A stretch of DNA of 34,805 nt from Chitinophagaceae bacterium UBA4857 (lineage in GTDB: Bacteria > Bacteroidota > Bacteroidia > Chitinophagales > Chitinophagaceae), in contig DHEF01000042.1 in NCBI GenBank assembly GCA_002399735.1, positions 1-34,805 on the forward strand, read 5' to 3'. The position numbers and the translations under genes were made by a program. Of the stretch, positions 1-7,704 are shown one piece after another (the stretch's first letter is position 1; each line of letters starts with the position of its first letter). Under the pieces are notes generated by a model. It searched no databases and had not been told where the DNA came from. It saw only the letters and a list, made by a program, of their open reading frames with translations.

Positions 1-21
1 TCAACTTATATCAGGGACGTA

Positions 22-50
22 CAGTATTCACTGCTCACTATTCACTATTT
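22..50. repeat. Short TCACTATT-type simple repeat
   Basis: A run of near-identical units (ATTCACT, CTCACT, ATTCACT) sits about 210 bases past the msrA stop. A similar degenerate stretch occurs at 19549-19617. It has no coding potential. It is probably one of the dispersed simple-repeat families common in Bacteroidota intergenic regions. The rest of 1-140 holds a GC-richer segment (about 59-110) with a small inverted repeat, CAGAAAG at 109-115 against CTTTCTG at 90-96, and no gene. Confidence 0.4.
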
Positions 51-139
51 TAATTTTGCGGTCTTTCGGACTCCCCGGCTCTTCGACTTCTTTCTGCTCA
101 TTAGCGAACAGAAAGTACCACCGCTTGAATAGGGGTACA

Positions 140-232
140 CCTTGCATAATGCTGAGTAAAGTTACAGGTGCACAAGAGTGCGACGCAACAAAAGCTGATT
201 AGCATTACTGCTGCCGGGGTCATAAAAAATAG
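140..232 (-). repeat. Terminator-proximal dispersed repeat, copy 1
   Basis: Read on the minus strand this matches the other copies of a diverged intergenic family. Shared blocks are GTTGCGTCGCAC (also in the copy at 30040-30117) and CAGCATTATGCA (also in the copy at the right window edge). It lies downstream of msrA and is oriented like msrA. Copies at 7510, 11031, 19408, 19630, 30040, 34528 and 34745 show the same relation where the neighbouring gene is visible. No coding potential was seen. Confidence 0.6.
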
Positions 233-257
233 GCTGCATTGGGGCGGTGATAATAGG

Positions 258-926
258 TTATTGTTTCTTTAGTTTATCCTTAAATACTTTTTTAAACTTA
301 TCTACTTTAGGCCTCACCACCATTTTACAATAAGGGTTTTGGTTTTCGTTGTTTTCAAAATATTGCTGGTGATAATCTTCGGCAATATAAAAAGTGGAGG
401 CAGGTTTTATTTCGGTTACAATCGGGTTGTCAAAGGCACCACTTTTGTCTAACTCTGATTTATATTTTTCTGCCTTTTCTTTTTGCTCGGCATTATGATA
501 ATATATACCACTGCGGTATTGCGAACCCACATCGGCACCCTGGCGGTTTAGGGTTGTAGGGTCATGTGTTTTCCAAAATACTTCTAACAGCTCATCAAAA
601 CTTATTTTTTTCGGGTCGTATACTATTTGCAAACACTCTGCATGGCCGGTTTCGCCGGTACAAACTTCTTTGTAAGTAGGATTGGCAACGTGACCGTCAG
701 TATAGCCCGATGTGGCACTAATAACGCCTTCCAGTTGTTCAAAAATAGCTTCGGTACACCAAAAGCAACCATTGGCAAATGTGGCCGTATCGGTTTTTGC
801 ATTGGTATCTGCGGGTATTACCGGGTCTATAGTATTGTCTGTCATATTTGTTTTTTGTGTAGGGTTTTGCAAGCAGGATATTAATCCCATGGCAATAATA
901 ATAAAACTATTCATATGCTTAAACAT
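258..926 (-). CDS. msrA: Peptide methionine sulfoxide reductase MsrA, lipoprotein form
   Basis: Reduces methionine-S-sulfoxide in proteins back to methionine, using thioredoxin as electron donor. The catalytic motif GCFWC is present, with Cys54 as nucleophile in this numbering. It is followed by typical MsrA segments such as SGYTDGHVANPTYKEVC, HDPTTLNRQGADVGSQYRS and YHQQYF. The first 18 residues form a lipoprotein signal ending in the lipobox LISC (Cys18), so the enzyme is probably membrane-anchored on the envelope side and protects exported proteins. I start at 926 because the longer reading frame (from 971) would begin about at the predicted transcription start of a good promoter at 976-1006, leaving no leader. 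A start at 914 is also possible. At 222 aa it is longer than cytosolic MsrA because of the signal and a Thr/Asp-rich linker. No MsrB partner lies nearby. Family assignment is very secure. Confidence 0.95.
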   Translation of the reverse strand: MFKHMNSFIIIAMGLISCLQNPTQKTNMTDNTIDPVIPADTNAKTDTATFANGCFWCTEAIFEQLEGVISATSGYTDGHVANPTYKEVCTGETGHAECLQIVYDPKKISFDELLEVFWKTHDPTTLNRQGADVGSQYRSGIYYHNAEQKEKAEKYKSELDKSGAFDNPIVTEIKPASTFYIAEDYHQQYFENNENQNPYCKMVVRPKVDKFKKVFKDKLKKQ

Positions 927-975
927 GGTGATAAGGTGTTTTGAATAAATCTTACCTAAAAATAACAGCATAAAT

Positions 976-1006
976 CAAAAATAGTTGCAGCGGTATAAAA
1001 ATCAAT
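976..1006 (-). promoter_or_regulatory. Predicted msrA promoter (Bacteroidota type)
   Basis: On the minus strand TATTTTTG (983-976) matches the -7 consensus TAnnTTTG. ATTG (1006-1003) sits 19 bases further upstream, close to the -33 element TTTG. The implied transcription start gives a leader of about 43 bases to the ATG at 926. Confidence 0.6.
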
Positions 1007-1047
1007 GATTTATAAATTAACTAACAAATTTTTTTATAAAAGATATA

Positions 1048-1076
1048 AATACTTTTAAAAAAAATTAAAAAGTATT
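1048..1076. promoter_or_regulatory. AT-rich inverted repeat, candidate operator of the ROK regulator
   Basis: AATACTTTTAA (1048-1058) and TTAAAAAGTATT (1065-1076) form an almost perfect inverted repeat with a short A-rich spacer. The only difference is one T in the T-run. It lies about 67 bases before the ROK start codon, in the msrA/ROK divergent region. ROK repressors such as Mlc and NagC bind AT-rich palindromes, so autoregulation is plausible. This is inference, and AT-rich DNA produces such repeats by chance more easily. Confidence 0.4.
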
Positions 1077-1142
1077 GCAGTTATTTTAAAAAGAAATGTA
1101 CTTTTATTATGAGAACGATTGTTATACACGCAAAAAACTGCT

Positions 1143-2384
1143 ATGGGAAAGAAGGAAAATTATAAAAACCTCATCTTGAGTACCTTTTATTTTTCGGGCA
1201 AACAGTCCTGTGCAGATATTAGCGACAGCATTGGAAAAAGCCTCCCTTTGACCATGAGTTTGCTAACCCAATTAATGGATGAAGGATATGTTTCCGAATC
1301 AGGATATGCACCTTCCAGCGGTGGTCGCCGCCCGGTTACTTATAGTTTAAATGCCGATACCATTTATATTATGTCCGTAGCTATGGACCAATTGGTAACA
1401 CGTATTACCATTATGAATGGCCGTAATGAATTTGTTACCCCTGTTGCCAAATACGAACTTCCTTTAAATAACAATACAAATGCGCTGGCCCAACTGGCGG
1501 TATATATGGAGCAAACCATTGTACAATCGGGTTTGGACAGGAAAAAAATTGTTGGAGCAGGTATAGGTATGCCCGGTTTTATTGATCCTGAAAAAGGGAT
1601 TAACTATTCTTTTTTAAATGTAGGCAACGCTTCATCAGTGACTCAGTTTTTACAGGACAGACTGAAAATGCCTATTTACATTGATAACGACTCCAGCTTG
1701 ATTGCTTTGGCTGAATACAGATTTGGAAGTGCCAAGATGCATAAAAATGTAATGGTAATAAACATAGGCTGGGGTGTTGGCTTGGGTATGATACTGAACG
1801 GCTCACTATTTAGAGGCACTAACGGTTTTGCCGGTGAGTTTAGCCATATACCTTTTTTTAACAACAACAAATTATGCAGTTGCGGTAAAAGCGGCTGCTT
1901 AGAAACAGAAACGTCTTTAAAAGCCATCATTGAAAAAACAGCTTCTGCTTTACAGACCGGCAGGGTTTCATCACTTAGTAAAAGTTTCCCAACCGGACAT
2001 GAAGAGAATGACTGGCAAGAGATTGTGGCCGCTGCTTTAAAAGGCGACAAATTAGCCATTGAGGTTTTATCGGACACCGGTTATGAATTTGGACGTGCCG
2101 TTGCTATACTTATACACTTATTAAATCCCGAAACGGTTGTATTAAGTGGCCGTGGCGCATTAGCCGGTAAAGTATGGCAGGCGCCGGTACAACAAGCATT
2201 AAATGAACATTGCATTCCGCGTCTGGCAGCTAATACTACACTTGGAATATCTACACTTGGTTATGATGCGGAATTAATTGGCTCGGCTGCATTGGTAATG
2301 GAAAATAAACTAAAGGGAAGCCATATAGCATCTACAAATGAAAAACCTCGTCGCCATATGAAAAAAACAAAAAACCATAAATAA
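1143..2384 (+). CDS. ROK-family transcriptional regulator (NagC/Mlc/XylR type)
   Basis: Probable sugar-responsive DNA-binding repressor controlling the SusC/SusD pair directly downstream. The first 65 or so residues form a winged helix-turn-helix, including GKSLPLTMSLLTQLMDEGYV and the wing GGRRP. The remainder is a ROK sugar-kinase fold with IGMPGFIDP, the catalytic-type Asp in DNDSSLIALAE (Asp183) and the zinc motif CSCGKSGCLE (Cys245, Cys247, Cys252, with His235 of GEFSHIP). The N-terminal phosphate-binding motif reads DQLVT instead of DxGGT. This suggests it senses sugar but does not phosphorylate it. I prefer ATG 1143 over the upstream TTG at 1119. The gap to the susC-like start is only 37 bases without a terminator, so all three are probably cotranscribed. 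The inducing sugar cannot be read from the sequence. The C-terminal tail is Lys/Arg-rich. Confidence 0.88.
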   Translation: MGKKENYKNLILSTFYFSGKQSCADISDSIGKSLPLTMSLLTQLMDEGYVSESGYAPSSGGRRPVTYSLNADTIYIMSVAMDQLVTRITIMNGRNEFVTPVAKYELPLNNNTNALAQLAVYMEQTIVQSGLDRKKIVGAGIGMPGFIDPEKGINYSFLNVGNASSVTQFLQDRLKMPIYIDNDSSLIALAEYRFGSAKMHKNVMVINIGWGVGLGMILNGSLFRGTNGFAGEFSHIPFFNNNKLCSCGKSGCLETETSLKAIIEKTASALQTGRVSSLSKSFPTGHEENDWQEIVAAALKGDKLAIEVLSDTGYEFGRAVAILIHLLNPETVVLSGRGALAGKVWQAPVQQALNEHCIPRLAANTTLGISTLGYDAELIGSAALVMENKLKGSHIASTNEKPRRHMKKTKNHK

Positions 2385-2421
2385 ATACTATCAAAACTTT
2401 TTAATTTAAAAACAACTGCAA

Positions 2422-5400
2422 ATGAAAACAAAACGATTGTTATTCCTACTGGTTTCTATGCTGTTTAGCCATATTTTATTGATGGCACAGACTAGCAGAA
2501 TTATAACCGGTGTTGTAAAAGACAACGAAGGAAAACCAGTGCCGGCTGCCACGGTAAGTGTAAAAGGAACTACACAAAATGTTATAACGGATGAAGATGG
2601 TAGATTTAGTGTTTCCACCACAGCCGCCAGTCCAACAATAGTTGTTTCGGCCGTTGGTTTTGGCACTAAGGAAATTAAAGTTGGCAATGAATCAACTATT
2701 GATATTACTATGGAAACGGCTGCATCCGATTTATCGGAAGTAGTGGTTACCGGTTTAGGTATTAAGCGTGAAGCAAGGTCAATAGGTTATTCCGCTCAAA
2801 AAATTAATAGTGCCGATATTACAAAAGCAAGTGCACCGGATTTGGCTTCGGGTTTAATGGGTAAATCTGCGGGGTTAAATATATCAATGCCTAACGGTAT
2901 ACAAGGTGGATCGCAACGCATTGTTATTCGTGGTAACAATAGCATATTAGGCAGTAACCAGCCTTTAATAGTAGTGGATGGAATTCAGGTAGTAAATGAT
3001 CCAATTGGGGGAAGCAGCAATACGGCTACTACCAGTTTAGAAAATCCAAAAGACTGGGGATCTTTTTTAAATTTTATTAATCCGGATGATATTCAGGATA
3101 TTACTGTGTTAAAAGGTGCTACCGCTGCTGCATTATATGGTGCCCGTGGTTCAAACGGTGTACTTTTAATTACTTCAAAAAAAGGAGTAAAAAAACCGGG
3201 TATTGGTGTTGATTATAACTTTTCAACATTATTCTCAAATGCTGCAAGATTCCAGGAAGTACAAAATGAATATGGCTATGGTGGAGCAAATGCTATGTGG
3301 TCTTCTACACCACAATTTCCGGTAGTTGGAGGCCAGGCACGATACCCCGGCAACTATCCCTGGGACGGTCAGCCTGTTGGCGATGCTTATCAGGCCGCAG
3401 GTAATATACCCGGTGGTTACACAACCTGGGATTTATTTAGCTGGTACGGGCCTGCCGCTTCTTGGGGCCATAAATTAGATGGTACCGAAATTGTTTGGTG
3501 GGATGGTGTTAAAAGAAAATGGGATGCACAGCCCGACAATAGAAAAGCTTTTTTCAGAACCGGTAATACAACTACACATAATCTTTCGTTTAGTGGAGGT
3601 GGTGAGTTTGGAACTATACGTGTGGGTTTAACAAGACTTGATAATACTGCTGTTTTACCTAATAGTAATTACAACCAGAATACAGCTAACCTTGGCGCTA
3701 ACCTTAATATTTCTAAAAAATTAAAGGCAGAGGTAACAGCCAGCTACATGAATTATAATAGGAAAAATACTCCAGACATTGGTTCAGAAAATTCTTGGGC
3801 TAAATTTATGATACATGGTATGCCTAGAGATTACAAGCCTTTGGAATTTGATATGTATAAAAATGCAGACGGTAGTAAAAATATATTTGACCAAACTACT
3901 CCTTTCCGTTTTTATCCATATAATAATAACTCATTTAAAGATCTATTTTGGAACTTGTATGAGCACAACCAGAATTTATCACGCAACCAATTGTTAGGGT
4001 CTTTAAAATTATCTGCTGATATAACGCCTTGGTTAAATGTTACTGGTAGAGCATCAATGAATTATGCTACTACTGATATTGAAACGAAATATACACCTAT
4101 AGATGCAGGTGGTGTTCGCGGTCAGTATGGTATGGAAAATACAAAAAATCAAAATTTCAACTTTGAATTATTTACTACCCTACATAAGGATAATATATTT
4201 AAGGATGTAAATGCAAGCTTATTAATTGGTAATGCAGCCTTAAGAAACAGAATGCAAAACACAAGTGGATGGAACAATGGTGAAACAACACCTTTCTCAA
4301 TTCCGAATAAATATTTTCTTAACAATACAACAGGTACATTGGCTCCTGCTACTCAAAAATGGGATGATTATGATTTGAATAGCTTGTTTGGTGTTCTTGA
4401 TCTTTCTTACAAAAACTATCTTTTCTTGCAAGTTACCGGTAGAAACGACTGGTCTTCAACGCTACCAATTAAAACGGCCTCTTACTTTTTTCCATCAGGT
4501 AGCTTAAGTTTTGTATTTACCGAAGCTATAAAGTCGATGCAGGATATTAATTGGTTAAGTTATGGTAAGTTAAAAGTATCTGCAGCCCAAAGTGCAAACG
4601 GCGCTCCTACTTATTTAACAAACTATACTTATAGTTCATATGTTTTAAGTAATTACTTAAATGTAGATGAAGATAAATCACCAACGTCCTTTGGTGGTGT
4701 TCCGGTAAGACGTGTTGAAAAAGTACTTCCTCCTGCTGATTTATTGGTTCCACAAAGAAACCAATCATATGAAGTTGGTTTAGAGTTAGGCTTCTTAAAC
4801 AATCGTTTAAATGCTGAAGTAACTTATTACCAGACAAAAGCAACCAGTCAGATTATGAGTGGTTCACTGGCCCTTTCTTCCGGTGCACAATCTATTACAT
4901 TTAATAGCGGTGCTTTATCTAATAAAGGTATAGAGTTTATTGTAAGAGGTACGCCTATTCAAAGAACAGATTTACGTTGGGACGTTACTTTGAACGCAGC
5001 ACATAACAGAAATAAAGTATTATCATTATCAGAAGGTATTGATCGTTATCCTTTACAAGACTTATGGGGAAGCAATGGTGTACAGATGTATGTAAAAGTG
5101 GGTGAAGATTATGGTACTATTTATGGTTACGACTATACGTATAAAAATGGCCAAAAAGTGGTGGAGAAAATACTGGACAAAAATGACCCTACAAAAGTGG
5201 TGGGTACACGTTATGTGACAACTACCGATCCTGTTAAAATTGGCAATGCCACTCCAAAACTTACAGGTGGTTTAGGTAATACATTACGTTACAAAAACTT
5301 TAGTTTGTACGTTTTAACTGACTTTAAATTAGGTGGCGATATTTATTCGGCTGACTATGCAGCAGCAGTTGGTATGGGCTTGTCTCCTTCTACACTTGAC

Positions 5401-5838
5401 GAACGCAATGGCGGTGGTTTAGCTTATACTTATCCGGATGGCACAAAAGCAAACCACGGTGTTGTATTTGATGGCGTGTATGCTGATGGAACCCGTAATA
5501 CGGATGTAGTACATTATATGTACAAATATGCTGGTGCTTACCAAGGATGGTCAAATGTAAGGATGCCACGTAGCAACGCTGTATTTGAAAACTCTTGGGT
5601 TAAATTACGTGAGCTTACTTTAAGCTATGCCATCCCATCTAATGCCGTTAAAAAATTAAAAATCTTCCAAGGCTTAGACGTGTCTTTAGTAGGCAGAAAT
5701 CTTTTCTACATCTACTCTTCATTACCTGAAAAATTAAATCCTGAAGCCATTAACGGTATTGGTAATGCGCAGGGTATTCAGTGGGCACAGTTCCCAATGA
5801 TGAGGGATATGGGTATTTCTATTAAAGCAAGATTTTAA
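2422..5838 (+). CDS. SusC/RagA-like TonB-dependent outer-membrane transporter
   Basis: Imports a nutrient, usually an oligosaccharide, through the outer membrane using TonB energy, with its SusD partner as lid. It has a signal peptide (about 1-22, ending MAQ) and a carboxypeptidase-regulatory-like beta-sandwich at about 28-105 (ITGVVKDNEGKPVPAATVSV). A TonB-box region follows at about 105-112 (SEVVVTGLG), then a plug with the SusC signature LYGARGSNGVLLITSKKG. A long 22-strand-type barrel ends in the aromatic residue Phe1138 (ISIKARF). The length of 1138 aa is normal, and there is no N-terminal STN signalling domain. It therefore should not talk to a FecR-type anti-sigma system, consistent with control by the adjacent ROK protein. 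No glycoside hydrolase or sulfatase gene is linked, so the substrate may be a simple sugar or may be processed by enzymes encoded elsewhere. Confidence 0.95.
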   Translation: MKTKRLLFLLVSMLFSHILLMAQTSRIITGVVKDNEGKPVPAATVSVKGTTQNVITDEDGRFSVSTTAASPTIVVSAVGFGTKEIKVGNESTIDITMETAASDLSEVVVTGLGIKREARSIGYSAQKINSADITKASAPDLASGLMGKSAGLNISMPNGIQGGSQRIVIRGNNSILGSNQPLIVVDGIQVVNDPIGGSSNTATTSLENPKDWGSFLNFINPDDIQDITVLKGATAAALYGARGSNGVLLITSKKGVKKPGIGVDYNFSTLFSNAARFQEVQNEYGYGGANAMWSSTPQFPVVGGQARYPGNYPWDGQPVGDAYQAAGNIPGGYTTWDLFSWYGPAASWGHKLDGTEIVWWDGVKRKWDAQPDNRKAFFRTGNTTTHNLSFSGGGEFGTIRVGLTRLDNTAVLPNSNYNQNTANLGANLNISKKLKAEVTASYMNYNRKNTPDIGSENSWAKFMIHGMPRDYKPLEFDMYKNADGSKNIFDQTTPFRFYPYNNNSFKDLFWNLYEHNQNLSRNQLLGSLKLSADITPWLNVTGRASMNYATTDIETKYTPIDAGGVRGQYGMENTKNQNFNFELFTTLHKDNIFKDVNASLLIGNAALRNRMQNTSGWNNGETTPFSIPNKYFLNNTTGTLAPATQKWDDYDLNSLFGVLDLSYKNYLFLQVTGRNDWSSTLPIKTASYFFPSGSLSFVFTEAIKSMQDINWLSYGKLKVSAAQSANGAPTYLTNYTYSSYVLSNYLNVDEDKSPTSFGGVPVRRVEKVLPPADLLVPQRNQSYEVGLELGFLNNRLNAEVTYYQTKATSQIMSGSLALSSGAQSITFNSGALSNKGIEFIVRGTPIQRTDLRWDVTLNAAHNRNKVLSLSEGIDRYPLQDLWGSNGVQMYVKVGEDYGTIYGYDYTYKNGQKVVEKILDKNDPTKVVGTRYVTTTDPVKIGNATPKLTGGLGNTLRYKNFSLYVLTDFKLGGDIYSADYAAAVGMGLSPSTLDERNGGGLAYTYPDGTKANHGVVFDGVYADGTRNTDVVHYMYKYAGAYQGWSNVRMPRSNAVFENSWVKLRELTLSYAIPSNAVKKLKIFQGLDVSLVGRNLFYIYSSLPEKLNPEAINGIGNAQGIQWAQFPMMRDMGISIKARF

Positions 5839-5856
5839 CCAATTAAATAAAGAACA

Positions 5857-7458
5857 ATGAAACGATTAAAATATATCTTACTAACTGGTTTTACAGGAGT
5901 AGTGTTGCTACAAACCAGTTGTACAAAAAACTTTGAGGAAACAAATACGCCAAGAGACAAAGCCTCTACTGCCACAACTCCTGAAATGTTTAACGCTATC
6001 ATTAGCTCATTACCACTTACCGCGGGAGAACAGTCGGTATTAAACTCATGGATTTATCCCATAACACAACAAGGCATTGTAGTGGGCGGAGCCTACCCAT
6101 TTGATAATGCTAAAAATGCAGTTTGGGAAAACTACTATTTAACCCTGGGTAACTTCCGTGTGTTGGAAGACCGTATTAGTAAGGATGCCAATAAAGACAG
6201 CTATAACAATATAATGGCAATGCTTAAAACGGTTATGGCTTATAAAACGCTTAAAACTACCAATTACTATGGCAATATGCCTTATACAAATGCTGGTTAC
6301 GCAACTTTATCAGACGCAACAAGGTATAAAGCAACTTACGACCAGCAAAAGGATATTTATGCAAAAGTGTTAACCGACTTAAAATGGGCGGTTGACAATT
6401 TATCTACTGCTGCTACGCAAGTATCATTGGGTGCTTACGAAACATTGTTAAAAAACAATATTCCCTTATGGGTAAAATTTGCCAATAGTCTTCGTTTGCA
6501 AGCAGCTGTAACGCTTTACGATAAAGATGCAGCAACAGCAGGTCCACACATTACAGAAGCATTGGCAAAGCCATTATTAGTGGATGGTGATGATATAGGG
6601 TTATGGCCTACTCAACTTCCGGGTTTAAAGTTTGAATGGCGTCAATGGTCTTTCTCTGCAAACTGTTACTTACGTTTAGGAAGTACCATGTGGAATTACA
6701 TGTCAGCCAATAACAACACCGATGGTAGTGGAATATTCGATCCACGTTGCAAAATTTTCTTTGAAACAAATAATGCAAATCAGTGGGCAGCATATCCTCA
6801 AAATCCGCCAACAGGCACTCCTTCAGAAGGAGGTGCGCCTTATAACTTAGAAAACCGTACAGCAAGCTGGAGTAATAAAGGTGCAGGAAATAATATATCT
6901 AACTTCAATTTCTATTTTGAAAAAGATATGACCAATATTCCTGAATTAATGTTAACTGCATCTCAAACATATCTATTGAAAGCTGAGGTGTACAATAGAG
7001 GTATTGGTGTAACCGCTAACGCTGCTACTGCTAAGGCAGAATACGAAGCAGGCATTAAAGCATCTGTTAACATGTGGACTAAAATCGCATTTTCTATGAG
7101 CGATTGGACCGTTAACAAACCTGCAGCAGCAACGGTAACTAATACCGAGTTAAATACTTTATTAACTGCTCCGGTTGTTAGTTATAACTCCGGTAATGCA
7201 GCTACTGCCTTAAGCCAAATCTATGCTCAATATTGGGTGAGCACTTTTAAACAACCATGGGATGCCTGGACCTTGTTAAGAAGAACCGGCGGTAAAACAC
7301 CTATGTCTGCAACAAATACTGGTTATTACAACACTAACTTTGGTACTTACAATAGGTTTGTGTATCCCGATAACGAGTTTAGCTATAACTACGAAAACTG
7401 GAGTGCAGAAACAGGCGGTACCGACTTGCCCACCAAAAAAATATGGTTACAACCATAA
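5857..7458 (+). CDS. SusD/RagB-like outer-membrane nutrient-binding lipoprotein
   Basis: Surface lipoprotein that captures substrate and closes the SusC-like channel encoded 18 bases upstream. A lipoprotein signal ends at Cys22 (LLQTSC). The rest is an alpha-helical TPR-like fold typical of the SusD-like 2 group. Examples are MAYKTLKTTNYYGNMPYTNA, PLWVKFANSLRLQAA, and the C-terminal region with LTASQTYLLKAEVYNRG and FVYPDNEFSYNYENW. The length of 533 aa fits. It is the last gene of the ROK-SusC-SusD unit, followed 27 bases later by a hairpin terminator. The substrate is not inferable. Confidence 0.93.
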   Translation: MKRLKYILLTGFTGVVLLQTSCTKNFEETNTPRDKASTATTPEMFNAIISSLPLTAGEQSVLNSWIYPITQQGIVVGGAYPFDNAKNAVWENYYLTLGNFRVLEDRISKDANKDSYNNIMAMLKTVMAYKTLKTTNYYGNMPYTNAGYATLSDATRYKATYDQQKDIYAKVLTDLKWAVDNLSTAATQVSLGAYETLLKNNIPLWVKFANSLRLQAAVTLYDKDAATAGPHITEALAKPLLVDGDDIGLWPTQLPGLKFEWRQWSFSANCYLRLGSTMWNYMSANNNTDGSGIFDPRCKIFFETNNANQWAAYPQNPPTGTPSEGGAPYNLENRTASWSNKGAGNNISNFNFYFEKDMTNIPELMLTASQTYLLKAEVYNRGIGVTANAATAKAEYEAGIKASVNMWTKIAFSMSDWTVNKPAAATVTNTELNTLLTAPVVSYNSGNAATALSQIYAQYWVSTFKQPWDAWTLLRRTGGKTPMSATNTGYYNTNFGTYNRFVYPDNEFSYNYENWSAETGGTDLPTKKIWLQP

Positions 7459-7484
7459 TATATTTTTAGTAGCATATTTATAAT

Positions 7485-7515
7485 AAAAGCCGGTATAAAG
7501 CCGGCTTTTGTTTTG
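7485..7515 (+). terminator. Rho-independent terminator after the SusC/SusD operon
   Basis: AAAAGCCGG (7485-7493) pairs with CCGGCTTTT (7501-7509) around a 7-base loop and is followed by a T-rich tract that merges into the dispersed repeat starting at about 7510. Confidence 0.8.
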
Positions 7516-7600
7516 TTACCAACTGTAGTGCCCTGTTTTACCGTCCCTTGCGACGCTCCTTTCAACTGTAGTAACGCTATTGGGCAACATGCTAAGCCCC
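7510..7600 (+). repeat. Terminator-proximal dispersed repeat, copy 2
   Basis: Begins at the U-tract of the susD terminator with TTTTGTTACCAACTGTAGTG and contains CCCTTGCGACGCTCC, shared with the copy at 34528-34615. It has the same orientation as the upstream gene and no coding potential. Confidence 0.7.
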
Positions 7601-7666
7601 TATATTTATTCAAAATCCTTCTATGTAAGCCTTTATCAAAAAAGTGATTTTCCCGATTTCTGTAGT

Positions 7667-7674
7667 TACCTTTG
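7667..7674 (+). promoter_or_regulatory. Predicted -7 promoter box for mutS2
   Basis: TACCTTTG is an exact match to TAnnTTTG, about 30 bases before the mutS2 ATG. No convincing -33 TTTG is visible at the usual distance. Confidence 0.5.
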
Positions 7675-7704
7675 CCCCTTGAAAAAAAGTGAACAGATAA
7701 GCGG

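Noticed and set aside
1109..1142. ATG at 1109 as start of the ROK gene
   Set aside because: It is out of frame with the ROK coding sequence.
5839..5856. Frameshift or split between the SusC and SusD genes
   Set aside because: Both proteins have complete termini (barrel-end Phe and lipoprotein signal), so this is normal operon spacing.
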